Below the pieces are notes generated by a model. That model worked only from the letters and a program-made list of their open reading frames with translations. It made no database searches and was not told where the DNA came from. A program made the position numbers and the translations under genes. From NCBI GenBank assembly GCA_002914805.1, contig JXTB01000325.1, forward strand, positions 109,246-173,245: a stretch of 64,000 bases of DNA. Direction: 5' to 3'. The stretch comes from Parasponia andersonii (taxonomy: Eukaryota; Streptophyta; Magnoliopsida; Rosales; Cannabaceae). Below, in pieces: positions 1 through 10,559 of the stretch; the stretch's first letter is position 1; every line of letters begins with the position of its first letter.

Positions 1-1290
1 TTTTTTTTTTTTTTTTTGTACTTTCTGAAGAATTAATTTACTTCCGCACGCTGCAAAATCCACTTAGCCCATGATCTTCCTTTCAGCATATGAAACTTGA
101 TTTAGTTAATTTGGATGCCGACACAAGGAGGAAAAAGTGAACACGTCGTCATATATATTGATTTGATTTGACTTTTGGGTATATCGATTTCGTCAGACTG
201 AAGTAACTAGTTTAACCTAGTAGAAGGTCAAATTAATTGGTGGTGGGGTAATATTTTGTTGTTTTTTTCTTGAAAAAGGTTCTCTAACAACTATAGAATC
301 AAACATTTGAACGCGGTCCACGATTATGTTTCTGAATGTCAGATTAGTTGTATCGTTACTGTATTAGAATCACATAATATTCAACTTAACTTATGAGCTC
401 AAGAAAATTTATCCCTAAGTGGCCGGAGAGACACTTTTCTAATTCTTCTTTTTAACTCGCCAGTGAAGGAGAATTTTTGGATCTCTCTTGGGAGTTTCAT
501 GTTCCTAGTCTTATTTTTTTATTTTTTTCAAATAATCATTTCCATTCAAAAAAGTATAATTTCATATAAATCTAGATATATGATTATTTTTGTGGACTCA
601 GGATAATTTTTATATTGATATTTATCATTCAATGTCTTTTAGATTTAAGTCGAGTGATACTAGTAATAGATATTAAACGAAGGGTAAGAACAAACTAACA
701 AAGGTGGAGAGTTAAAACACATGACCATATTGATCTATATGAGTTTATTTTATTCTTAGTAGAATTTACAAAGACCATAGTATGCAAAGTTACTCCTATG
801 GTATGCTTTGTATCTGAAAACCCTTTGATAGGTATTGTACGATTATGCTATTACTAAACACAGTTTTTCCTTTTCAAAAATAGATATATCACATAATTTT
901 CATATCATGTCTCATAAATTCACTTTCAACAGTATTGTTTTTTTGGTACCTATCTCCAAATCAGCACAAATTTATTGCACATTAATCGTGCATCAATCGT
1001 ACATGATCATAGTATGCAATGGTTGGACAGAGAAGAGATAAAAAAAATATAAGAATGACCTTCCTCCAATTTGAACGGGAGAAAAGTATAACCGAGAAAG
1101 GCAAACGACCGAAGAGATTCTGAAAAGATGCCTTAGTACACTTTTAAACTTATCTTTTTTCTTAAGAAAAGAAAAAAGAAAAAAACTCAAATAGTGAAGG
1201 GAGTATACAAGATCCACTAAAGCGATCGCAAAAAGATACCAAACCTAAAGAGAAAAAAAAAAAAGAAAAAAAAAAGCATATTAGCGAAAT
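1..1290. other. Intergenic, AT-rich, upstream of CLE-A
   Basis: No gene is supported here. The window opens with a 17-base T run. The sequence is AT-rich, and the open frames it contains are short, start at non-ATG codons and show no family motifs. The last few hundred bases before 1290 are expected to hold the upstream control region of the CLE gene at 1385, but I recognise no specific element apart from the TATA box listed separately. Confidence 0.6.
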
Positions 1291-1296
1291 GGACGT

Positions 1297-1307
1297 CTAT
1301 ATATATG
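1297..1307 (+). promoter_or_regulatory. TATA box of CLE-A
   Basis: The sequence ctatatatatgg lies about 80 bases before the CLE-A ATG. That spacing fits a transcription start near 1325-1335 and a 50-60 base leader. It follows an A-rich tract. Assignment is by position and consensus only. Confidence 0.55.
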
Positions 1308-1384
1308 GCTATATTCCTAACTTATCGTACAGCACTGAATAACTAGGAGACACCAAACATTGCCAAGACTCTCCAACATCCACA

Positions 1385-1612
1385 ATGGCCATCCCCATGA
1401 ACAAACTCTGCTTGTGTCTTTTCCTTGTCATCTTGCTTTTCTCTACCACTTCTCATGCTCGCTCTCCCGCCATTTTTTCGAGCAAGGGCGGCCGAGTGTC
1501 ACTATTGGAGGCTGCTAAACATATTGTAGAGGCCAGCATTCAAAGGAATGGTGGAAAGCCTTTCCAGCCAACCCGACTAAGCCCCGGCGGCCCCGATCCC
1601 CGCCACCACTAA
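1385..1612 (+). CDS. CLE-A, CLAVATA3/ESR-related prepropeptide (CLE1/3/4 type)
   Basis: A 75-aa intronless secreted-peptide precursor. Residues 1-25 form a signal peptide (hydrophobic core LCLCLFLVILLF, likely cleavage after SHA before RSP). A variable charged spacer follows, and the protein ends exactly with the CLE motif RLSPGGPDPRHH and a TAA stop. As known from Arabidopsis, this dodecapeptide is the one carried by CLE1, CLE3 and CLE4. In that family it is released by proteolysis, prolines are hydroxylated (and one may be arabinosylated), and LRR receptor kinases of the CLV1 class perceive it. The start ATG has a second Met four codons on; either preserves the signal peptide. The spacer (LLEAAKHIVEASIQRNGG) aligns with that of the gene at 10323, so the two are paralogs. 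Related genes in Arabidopsis answer to nitrogen or other root signals; that role is only inferred here. Confidence 0.93.
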   Translation: MAIPMNKLCLCLFLVILLFSTTSHARSPAIFSSKGGRVSLLEAAKHIVEASIQRNGGKPFQPTRLSPGGPDPRHH

Positions 1613-1821
1613 TTCATCCAAATTTCCTGGCCACCCAAGCTTTTGCTGCTTGTTGTGATGAGCCAATTACTAGTACTTCTAATTAGCTAGCTAGCTAGGA
1701 CTCTTTGAGGAGTACTATACAAGAAGATTCTGCAAGTTTACACTATCTTAATGAATGTGATCATTCATGAGAACTGCTTTCCTTTCCTTTTTTTTTTTTT
1801 TTTTTTTGCATTTTCCTTTTC

Positions 1822-1827
1822 AATAAA
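1822..1827 (+). terminator. Possible polyadenylation signal of CLE-A
   Basis: A canonical AATAAA lies about 210 bases after the CLE-A stop and follows a T-rich tract. A second candidate near-upstream element, AATGAA at 1750, lies within a 14-base string that recurs in the 3' region of CLE-B. The actual cleavage site cannot be read from sequence. Confidence 0.35.
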
Positions 1828-1829
1828 AT

Positions 1830-4168
1830 TTCCCTTCTACCCTCCAAATTTTGGGACACCAAAAAAAAAAAAGAAATAAATTTTAATTTCTCCAATTAAA
1901 TATAATGTACGTACGTCCTTTGGTTATATCACGACGGACTATAGGCTTTAGTTGGAACTAAATGTGTCGTAAAATATCGAGAACTACAAACAAAGTATAT
2001 GTTGATATAGTAGTACTTACTATATAAAATGTCTATGTGGTACACCAAGTCTTTTAATAGTTTATCCCAACAACTATAAGTGGTGCTCCATTGCAGCAAA
2101 TTCTCTTCATATTTGATAATGGAAGCTGAGACTTTCTTTGATCTTTTCTGTTTACAAAACCAATCACTTTATTGATGGTTTCCGGAAAAAAATTAAATAG
2201 AAAATTATTGATGGTGGAATCGTCCTGACTGGACTCACTAATCTCCATATCAATGCTACCTATTGCTAGATAGTCGATCATAGCCCATTGCAAAATTAAT
2301 TTAACATTATGATATAATTTTTGTTATTATGTATTAAAGTATTACTATCCTAGCTAATTGGCCGCAGAAAAAATAAGATATACTTGTATGTAACTCCGAC
2401 TAGAAGGAAAAATACATATTCTATAGTTTGACCAAACTATAGGTCATTCTACAGTATTTTTTTAAGCAAGTCGCCGACGAAAGATCGATCTCGTTTAAAA
2501 CTTACGATAACAAATATTTTATTTATTCTTGGATAAGATAAGAAAAAGTGTCGAATTGCGCCTTCATCAAGCCGAGAGCGCGCACTTTGACTTCCTTTTT
2601 TTTTTTTTTTCTTCCTTTGATAAGGCACTTTGACTATTAAAGTTTAAGAAATTCATCTTTCACCTTCGGTCACAGTCTTATTAGCATTCAAACTAATAAT
2701 TAATTATCTTTGGATTATTATAAAAATGGTGGATGAATTGGGGCTGTGGAGAATCAGAAAGGTGGGTTTATACTTTCGGGTTTTATTTAGCTTACTTATA
2801 TCATTAATTAGGACTCGATTTTATATTCCCAACTCATCATTTCTGTAATCATGCTAAGACATATATACAAAGAAGCCATTTTTTTTTCCCATCTCCTTGA
2901 GAGTTCCTCTTCTTCTTTGTAATCTTTGCGTACATATATTTTTAAACCGTTCAGAGACGGAAATCTTTTGGATTTCTTTTTTGTATTTTTTTTGTTTTAA
3001 TTATTTAGAATTAGACAGAGATATATAAATATTGGGGTAGCTTTGGCAAGTGACCTACTATCAAAATCTCATTCGTTTTTTTTATTATTAAAATAAATAT
3101 ATAAATATTTTATCTCATCTAATTCTAAATATATTATGAATTTTGTTTATTTTTATTGTCTTAACAGATTTAGATTAGAAGACATTATAATGTCAAATAT
3201 CGTTTTTTGCAAAAGATATTCATTATTGTGTATCAATCAAAAAACCAACTCTGGTGGTGGAGAATAATCTGAAGAAGCCAAAGATCTTTTGCGGAGCTCT
3301 ATTATTATTTTATGGATTTATGTGCACATTATCTTTCAAAGTTTTGTGCAAAATCTATTTTTCTCTACTAGTTGTTAGAATTTAATTTAATTGATTGTTT
3401 ACTAGTATGGATTTTTTGTAAAGACTTTTTTTAGATTGGATTTTTTATTGTACCGATGATAATTTAAGAAATGAAAGAGCTACCTTTTGATTTGAAAAAA
3501 TATATATGGGTGAGTTTTCAATGAGTACTTTTGTTTTTGGTCCATGGATGGGTAAGTTTGACTAATTTAGAAATAAATCTACAATAACAAGTCATCTCAT
3601 TCAATATATTAATTTCTAATTTTTTTTATTTATTTCATTTTTAAAAATTTAATTTAAAGTTTAATTTTTTAATTTCCTTTAATTTAAAACTATGTATACT
3701 ATTGTATCTTTAATATTTCATAAATTCTTTTTTACTGTATGAAAGGTAAAATCCAAGGTAGTATAATTTTTATATTATAAATAAGTTATTTTCTCAAATA
3801 ATAAAAAATGAATAAAGGAACTACATTGAAAAAAAAATGTATAAAAAAAATTATGTGTGAAATAGCTTAAAATTTGTACATTTTTTTTCCAACGAATAAG
3901 ATAGTTGAGAGTAATATGGAATTATTAAGTATTTTATACTAGTTTCAGATTATCCATATTTTTTTGTTTTAAATAACTTTCTATATTTATATATATATAT
4001 TAATTATAATTATTTTTTTTGGTAAATCTACTAATATTATTTTAGCCATTAGACTAAAATCAATGGCCCAAATTAGACTATCCATCCATGGAGTAAAAAC
4101 AAAAATCTCTATTGAAACATTACCCAGATATATATATATATCATTTCAAAAAAAAAAAAAGAAAAAGA
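1830..4168. other. Intergenic, AT-rich, no gene seen
   Basis: Homopolymer and AT-rich DNA with no supportable coding region. It contains a 10-bp-arm inverted repeat at 2421-2442 (ctatagtttg, 2-base spacer, caaactatag). The open frame on the minus strand at 2054-2293 shows no known motif and is treated as chance. Confidence 0.6.
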
Positions 4169-5051
4169 AAAAGAAAAACATGTATATACAAAAAGAAAAT
4201 AAAGAATAGATTGACTTTGGCAAGATTTTCAAATGAGCTTATCCGATACTTCCATTAAGTAAGAAAATCGATACTTCCATTAAGTAAGAAAATGGCTGAC
4301 TTACCATAATGTGGAAGTCCATTATTTCTATTTTTGTGGGTCAAGACCTAGATATCTAATATCTTTTTAGACATAGATGGTATATATGAACAAAAAGTAA
4401 TAGCCAATCAAAGAATTGCAAGTCAAGGGCTTTATCACCTAAGAATGCAGAAACGAAGGCTTTTGGGTTAAGTGTTAAACGGGCTGTCGGTGAGGATCTT
4501 CCTTTAATTTGATTGAGTCGAACTCTTTAAATGTTGTTCAGGCTGTGAATAAATCCGGAGTAATCTGGGAATCTTATAGTCGACATTTTGATAGGAGTGG
4601 CAATTTGTGTAATTGTGTTATGTTTGGGTCAATATAATTATGACATGATATGATAACACTCTAATCTAAATACAACAAGAATATTAATTCTGTCAAAAAT
4701 TTAAACATAAATATAATGATTAATATACGTGTAATAAGACGTGACACACGTAATCAACCCATTTCATAAAATAATTATATTTTTAATAATTATGATCTAT
4801 TTAATTCGATTATTCAATATTGACATGATCATTATTTAACAAGATTATACGTTAATTAATAAAAATAAACACATGTAAATATGTTTAGAATTAATCAAAA
4901 TTATATTTAAAATTATTTTAAAATATTAATAAATATTGTATCATATTTGTATCGTATTGACACATAAAAATTAAATATATCACCCTCACCTATTTACTTC
5001 TTAAAAAATTACTAGCCTTAGATATCCATAAGTTATTCTTTGTAACGAAAT
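4169..5051 (+). repeat. Large direct duplication, copy 1
   Basis: About 883 bases that recur at 5053-5922 with roughly 95% identity by eye. Both copies begin aagaaaaacatgtatatac and end gttattctttgtaacgaaat. Copy 1 holds a small internal tandem repeat (cgatacttccattaagtaag, twice). The distal half (about 4560-4985) belongs to an AT-rich family with a third, more diverged member at 18230-18640. No coding capacity is seen. Confidence 0.9.
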
Positions 5052-5052
5052 N
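5052..5052. other. Single N at the junction of the duplicated copies
   Basis: One ambiguous base sits exactly between the two near-identical copies. This is what a scaffolding or gap-filling step leaves when two overlapping or allelic contig ends are placed side by side. The tandem duplication may therefore be an assembly artefact. Confidence 0.8.
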
Positions 5053-5922
5053 AAGAAAAACATGTATATACAAAAAGAAAATAAAGAATAGATTGACTTT
5101 GGCAAGATTTTCAAATGAGCTTATCCGATACTTCCATTAAGTAAGAATATCGATACTTCCATTAAGTAAGAAAATGGCTCTTACCATAATGTGGAAGTCC
5201 ATTATTTCTATTTTTGTGGGTCAAGACCTAGATATCTAATATCTTTCTTAGACATAGACTGTATATATGAACAAAAAGTAATAGCCAATCAAAGAATTGC
5301 AAGTCAAGGGCTTTATCACCTAAGGATGCAGAAACGAAGGCTTTTGGGTTAAGTGTTAAATGGGCTGTCGGTGAGGATCTTCCTCTAATTTGATTGAGTC
5401 GGATTCTTTAAATGTTGTTCAGGCTGTGAATAAATCCGGAGTAATCTGGGAATCTTATAGTCGACATTTTGATAGGAGTGGCCATTTGTGTAATTGTGTT
5501 ATATTTGGGTCGATATAATTATGACATGATACGATAACACTCTAATCTAAATACAATAAGAATATTAATTCTATCAAAACTTTAAACATGAATATAATGA
5601 TTAATATACGTGTAATACGATGTGACACAGCTCATTTCATAAAATGATTATATTTTTAATAATTATGATCTATTTAACTCGATTATTCAATATTGACATG
5701 ATCACTATTTAACAAGATTATACGTTAATTAATAAAAATAAACACATGTAAATATATTTAGAATTAATCTAAATTATATTTAAAATTACTTTAAAATGTT
5801 AATAAATATTGTATCATATTTGTATCGTATTGACGTAAAAATTAAATATATCACCCTCACCTATTTACTTCTTAAAAAATTACTAGCCTTAGATATCCAT
5901 AAGTTATTCTTTGTAACGAAAT
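5053..5922 (+). repeat. Large direct duplication, copy 2
   Basis: Second copy of the 4169-5051 segment. It differs by scattered substitutions and small indels, such as loss of a few bases in the run before accataatgtggaag and near cgtgtaata. The level and scatter of differences would suit either two alleles wrongly joined or an old tandem duplication. Confidence 0.9.
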
Positions 5923-8860
5923 TTTGATGGTCCATACTCGTAGAGAGGTAAATATTATGCCTCATAAGCTTGCTAGATTAGCCTTAAGATACATGATGGA
6001 CTTATTTAGTTGGAGGACTCTCCTCCAATTCCACCCCCCCCTCCTAAATGCTAGCTTAAAAGGAACGTGCAAAATTATTCTAATTAACATCCACCAACAA
6101 TAACTATAGTTTCTTTGACACAATATTCAACCTTCCACGTACGTATCTTTTTCATAATAATTCAACAATGTGGGTAGATTCTGACAATGAAAACTGTCTT
6201 GCGTGATTCTACTATAATAAAGTATTACTAAAATATTAAAGTAGAATTCATATGTAGTAATTCTTCTTATTTTTTCCACGAAGAAAAGGAAGCATTAATT
6301 TAAGCGACGGATCATGGATTCATATGTAGACACTGAGAGCCTTAGCCTCTCTCAATTCAGCCTTATTATCATGATGACTTTCTTGTTGGAGTACTCATTG
6401 CAAAGTTGTCGATGATCCTCTCTGTGGCAAGGGTGGTAAAACTTCCCCCTCGGCGATCGAGCTGAGTTTGGCGCATGGTGGCCTCCAACTCATCACCACC
6501 TATGATGTCGCCAGCCACCGTGAAGGAGAGGGAAATAACGGTTATGGGGTTGATCTAAAATGTCCTAAATTTTGGGTATTTAATATAAAGTTTCTGTGTG
6601 CACCCAAAATTCTCTTAGAAATATTGCACTCTTAGCCTTTCGACTAACGTTTTCTTTCAAATACACCCTTCTGAAACAAAACTTTATTCTGAAAATGCCC
6701 CCAATTTTAGGTTAATACTTCGGAAAATTTAAAAAAAAAAAAATCTTTATGCCAGCCATATTTACGAGAATTGCTCAATTTATCTCATTGATTTTCGTAA
6801 CTAACAAAAATATTCCCTTGTGTCAAAAAGTTGATACAAATTCCACCCTCTATAATATTTAGTCAAAATTAAGTACGATTAATTTCTATGCGACCAAGAT
6901 ACCTTTTGCCCACACACCATACATTAACTGAAAAAAAGTAAAAAGAAGAAAAAAACTTTATATAGTTCTTCTCTTCAATAAATCTTTTTATTTTTTTCCT
7001 CTCTAACCAACGCCACCTTATTTTTTTTTTCAAGTATTTTTAAGAGTAATTTTTTCTTTTTATAAAAAGAAACGAAGTTCGTATATTAATCCTAAGGATA
7101 TTTTTGATATTTTGGAAAACCCGAGCAATAAATTAAACATTTCACATAAGGAGAGCTATATTAGCACCTTCCTAAATATTAAAGCCCCCTTTTATGATTA
7201 AATAATACAACTTAAAAAGGCAATGAGAACTTGTGCACCCAACATCCAATAAGTCATTATTCCTTTCACTTGGTTTAACTTCTTTTCCAGCCCTCCTTCT
7301 ATATTTTTGTTTATTTACTTTGATTTGTTTTGTTTATTATTATCATTATTTCGTCAATTGATCTCTTTTTTTTACCCCCTAATTCTTAGGATTTTGTATT
7401 TGCAACATTAGTCTTCAGAATCAAAGTTGATGAACAAAAAAAATAACAATATATATGAAAAAATCTACATCGTCAACTGATTTTTTAATTTGTAGTTTGT
7501 TGATCATTTATTTGGAAAAGATAACGAAATAAATATCCGTCATTTTGGTTTTACATTGATTCAAATAAAATGTGAAAAAAAAAATGAAGAAGGGAGATTC
7601 TTGGATTTTGTTTTCACTAATTCTTTGTATCCTTATCTTTTTGCATGGGAAAAATGTTCTTATCTCTTCGCAGGGGAAGAAAAACATTGAGTGGTATTTT
7701 TTCAGGGTTGGTTGCTTATTGAGAGAATTGGATCTGTATTTGTTAGAGTTTCATTCAGATCTTCAATATCTATAGAGAATCAGTTTTGCAGAAAAATTAG
7801 TTAAAGGATGGAGTGTACCAGTGTACACCGATCAAACAAGCTTTTAACATCTAAGAATATATTTGTATTTTACGTAAAAAATTTTGAAAAAAAAATGGGG
7901 TGTTTTAATGTGAGGAGGGGTGCAAATATATCTCCTCTTCACCTAAGTCTATGGGACTTCTTTTAATTTTCCCTAGAAATTTTTATCGCAATTTTAGATG
8001 AATATTTTCTCAACCCAAATTAAATTAAATCTAATAAGATATCTTCTCATCACCAAGTTTTAATTACTTATTAGGTTGCCATCTATTTCCAAGTACTTTT
8101 TGAGATTGCTCTAGACCCAAAATATCAAAACTGTTCATATAAATCACCCTTAATGTTTCACCACATGCAATAATATACTTCCAGCAAGCGTGAAAGTTCT
8201 TAGATTAACTTTTTTTTTTCTTTAAGAGAAACACAATTCATCGTTAACTTATAAATTCTTTTGGAGTTTTTAGAGGTGATAACTTAAATAGTATTGTTCT
8301 AGAGGGTGTCGCACTATAATTCTAACATAAATAAGGAGAAATTACTAATATGGCCACTCTAATAAATCAATTGCCTAGTACCAATAGGAATTACGCCGAG
8401 ATTAATTTCCACAAACATCTAACAAGACAAGATTATAAGCCTCTCAAGAAAATCACAAAACGCATCATATAATTCTAACATATATTAGACCTTTGACAAG
8501 ATTTTACAGTGCCCTGCCAATAAATTCCAGAAAGATGAAAAAAAAAAAGGGGTACGTTTATGGTTGAAAAAAAAAAAATTCACTAAAGTTCAAGGTGAAA
8601 GAGAGAAAAGAGTGGACAATTTACTTGTCTAAAGTTCTCAGTGTCTCTCTTCGTATTTTAAACAGGAAGAGTGTGTGAAGAGAGAAAGAGGGAGACATAA
8701 CGACATGCTGGGGACGAAAGAAAGAGAGTGATCCAAAATCCAAAAAAAATTATTTAAAAAAAAAAAAAAGGAAAGGAAAATTGGAGTTAATTAATTTAGT
8801 TTAAGGCCTCCGAAGTTCTAGTCAAGCAAATTTCTATAGAAATACAAACATTAACAATAT
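5923..8860. other. Intergenic with one gene-like patch
   Basis: Mostly AT-rich with long A and T runs. A patch of higher GC at 6395-6560 reads open in one frame (KTSPSAIELSLAHGG and onward) but I recognise no family and it has no clear start or splice structure. An ATG at 6313 opens a 33-codon frame that ends just inside the patch in another phase. It may be a gene fragment captured by a transposon, or chance. The open frame at 7572-7775 is hydrophobic and of low complexity, and is not supported as a gene. Confidence 0.5.
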
Positions 8861-8866
8861 GCTAAG

Positions 8867-8902
8867 GAGCACTACTAGTGCTCGGTACTAAACAAAGTAC
8901 CG
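8867..8902. repeat. Two adjacent perfect hairpins
   Basis: gagcacta-c-tagtgctc (8867-8883) is immediately followed, sharing its last base, by cggtact-6 bases-agtaccg (8883-8902). Both arm pairs are perfect. They sit upstream of the poly(A) retroposon. They may be the end of a small foldback element or a cruciform-forming site. No function is assigned. Confidence 0.7.
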
Positions 8903-8960
8903 AAAGAAATGCACGTGATGAGTCAGTCCTAGGTAGGTCCAGTATTTCTGTCATGGTGCG

Positions 8961-9699
8961 CAGCTAGTTGGTAGTTTTTTTTTTCTTTTTTTTTTTTAAG
9001 CAAAAAAACATAATTTCATTAAAAGTTATATAAGGGATATAAAAGTAACTCGAATTACATATAATTTTTTTCACAATAAGATCAGGAAATCAATTCAAAA
9101 ATTTGAAGATAATAACACTTTTGTAGATCTTGAAGTACTGGTGACTTTCGACGATAATTTTGAAGAAAAATTTCAAAAGTAAAATAGAATACTTCAAAAG
9201 TTCTTTTTGAATCTTTCTAATCCGAAGTGACAATTTTGATTGATTTACTTAGTGGAAATTTTATCAACTCTGATTTATTATAGTAACTGCTTTTCTAGAT
9301 GAATCAAAATTGATACAGAAATAAAGGACAAACTATAGTAATTATATTTCTAGATTTAAATTAAAATTGATACAAATTTAGAGGACAATTACATAAAAAA
9401 AAAAAGTTAAAAATAACATAAACTACCATAAATCTAGATCTGAGTGTACTAAGTTTACACAAAATCTAGATCTTAGTAGAAAACTATCCTCCCAAAAATG
9501 AGAATTTTAGACAAAAAGAACCAAAAACATACCAAAAATAATGAGAAAAGCTCGAGAAAAGAAAGAAATTCCTCCCCAATAAGTGGAGACACCTATGGAA
9601 GAGAGAGCCCAGGAAAGTTGCACCTACTGTAAAGAGGGAGATGATGAGCTGCAGAGAGAAGAGGAGCAGGTTAGAGCTCCTTCCAGCCAGTTGGTAGTT
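8961..9699 (-). mobile_element. Poly(A) retroposon (5'-truncated LINE or similar) with target-site duplication
   Basis: A 707-base insert (8977-9683) is bounded by direct repeats cagctagttggtagtt (8961-8976) and cagccagttggtagtt (9684-9699), identical at 15 of 16 positions. Read on the minus strand, the insert ends in an A-rich tail (the T tract at 8977-8997). Long target-site duplications plus a 3' poly(A) tail are the marks of LINE-machinery retroposition. Just before the tail, the minus strand reads aatgaaattatg, much like the 3' ends of plant L1 elements. The 5' end (near 9683) is purine/pyrimidine-biased and carries no recognisable ORF1 or ORF2, so this is a truncated LINE or a retroposed transcript of unknown source. 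Confidence 0.75.
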
Positions 9700-10245
9700 G
9701 GTACATCACATTTCCTAAGGCATTTTTCTATACGCAGTAATCTCTTTTTTCTAGTTGTCTACCTGTTCTACTGCCCCAAACTTGTATTACGTTTTACGTT
9801 GTTTTACATTTATTTTTTAACTCTTACTATTATTTTCTTTTTGCTAAATTTTATTGATTAAGTTAATAAATACATACAATTCTTTATGCCCCCACGGTAG
9901 AGCAGACCTATCCAAGAATAATAATGATTCTGTTTTGAAAAATAGAATGGCGGCAAAAAAGTCGGTGCCATAATTAAGTTTTGAGCACTGAAACTATAAA
10001 AATTGATCCTTCACCTGGAACAAGAAGCGAATTAGAGGGGAAAAAAAAAAGGTAAAAGTAAAAGGGATATGTATAAATATATGATCAATTAAGCACTTGT
10101 TGAAAATAGGTGTCACATCTTGATTAGAATGGATATGAATTAAATACATATGTTGTTCCTTTACTCACGATTAGATTAATACTGCCTATGTATATGTATA
10201 TGGTGAGGTGACCCCATTATTTTTTTATGGACAAATAGTCTTTTG
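9700..10245. other. Intergenic, promoter-proximal region of CLE-B
   Basis: AT-rich, no gene. The last part is expected to carry control sequences of the CLE gene at 10323. Apart from the TATA box I see no element I can name. Confidence 0.5.
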
Positions 10246-10250
10246 GAGTT

Positions 10251-10260
10251 CTATATATAT
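10251..10260 (+). promoter_or_regulatory. TATA box of CLE-B
   Basis: ctatatatat lies 63-72 bases before the CLE-B ATG, placing transcription start near 10285 with a leader of about 40 bases. This arrangement resembles that of CLE-A (TATA about 80 bases before its ATG). Confidence 0.5.
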
Positions 10261-10322
10261 CCAACCACTCTAATCCACAGACCTTCTACCATACATAGTA
10301 GTGTTTAATTAGATACCTCACC

Positions 10323-10547
10323 ATGAAAATGGTACTTAGCCTAAAGTTGTGGTTATGCCTAATTCTAATTGTTTCTTCCTTTTCAGATTCTGAAACTCGT
10401 TCTTTGGGCACATCTCCAAAGAAGGACAACCGGACTTTGATGCGAACTGCTCAACAAGTGTTACAGGCAAGCATTGAAAGACAAGCTGGGAGAAGTTTCG
10501 AGTCCAAGAGAGTCAGTCCGGGAGGACCTGACCCGTCCCATCACTGA
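10323..10547 (+). CDS. CLE-B, CLE prepropeptide with ligand variant RVSPGGPDPSHH
   Basis: A 74-aa intronless precursor. The signal peptide has a hydrophobic core of LSLKLWLCLILIVSSF, with cleavage likely near SDSETR. A basic/acidic spacer follows, then the terminal CLE motif RVSPGGPDPSHH. The protein ends right after HH, as in CLE-A. The spacer LMRTAQQVLQASIERQAG matches the pattern of CLE-A position by position, so CLE-A and CLE-B arose by local duplication. The dodecapeptide is closest to Arabidopsis CLE5/CLE6 (RVSPGGPDPQHH) but has Ser at position 10, where Gln or Arg is usual in the members I remember. Secretion and receptor binding are inferred from the family. Confidence 0.92.
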   Translation: MKMVLSLKLWLCLILIVSSFSDSETRSLGTSPKKDNRTLMRTAQQVLQASIERQAGRSFESKRVSPGGPDPSHH

Positions 10548-10559
10548 TCTTGATCAGTT

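Noticed and set aside
9583-9861. Hydrophobic 92-codon open frame
   Set aside because: It starts at GTG, runs across the end of the retroposon and its target-site duplication, and has no motif.
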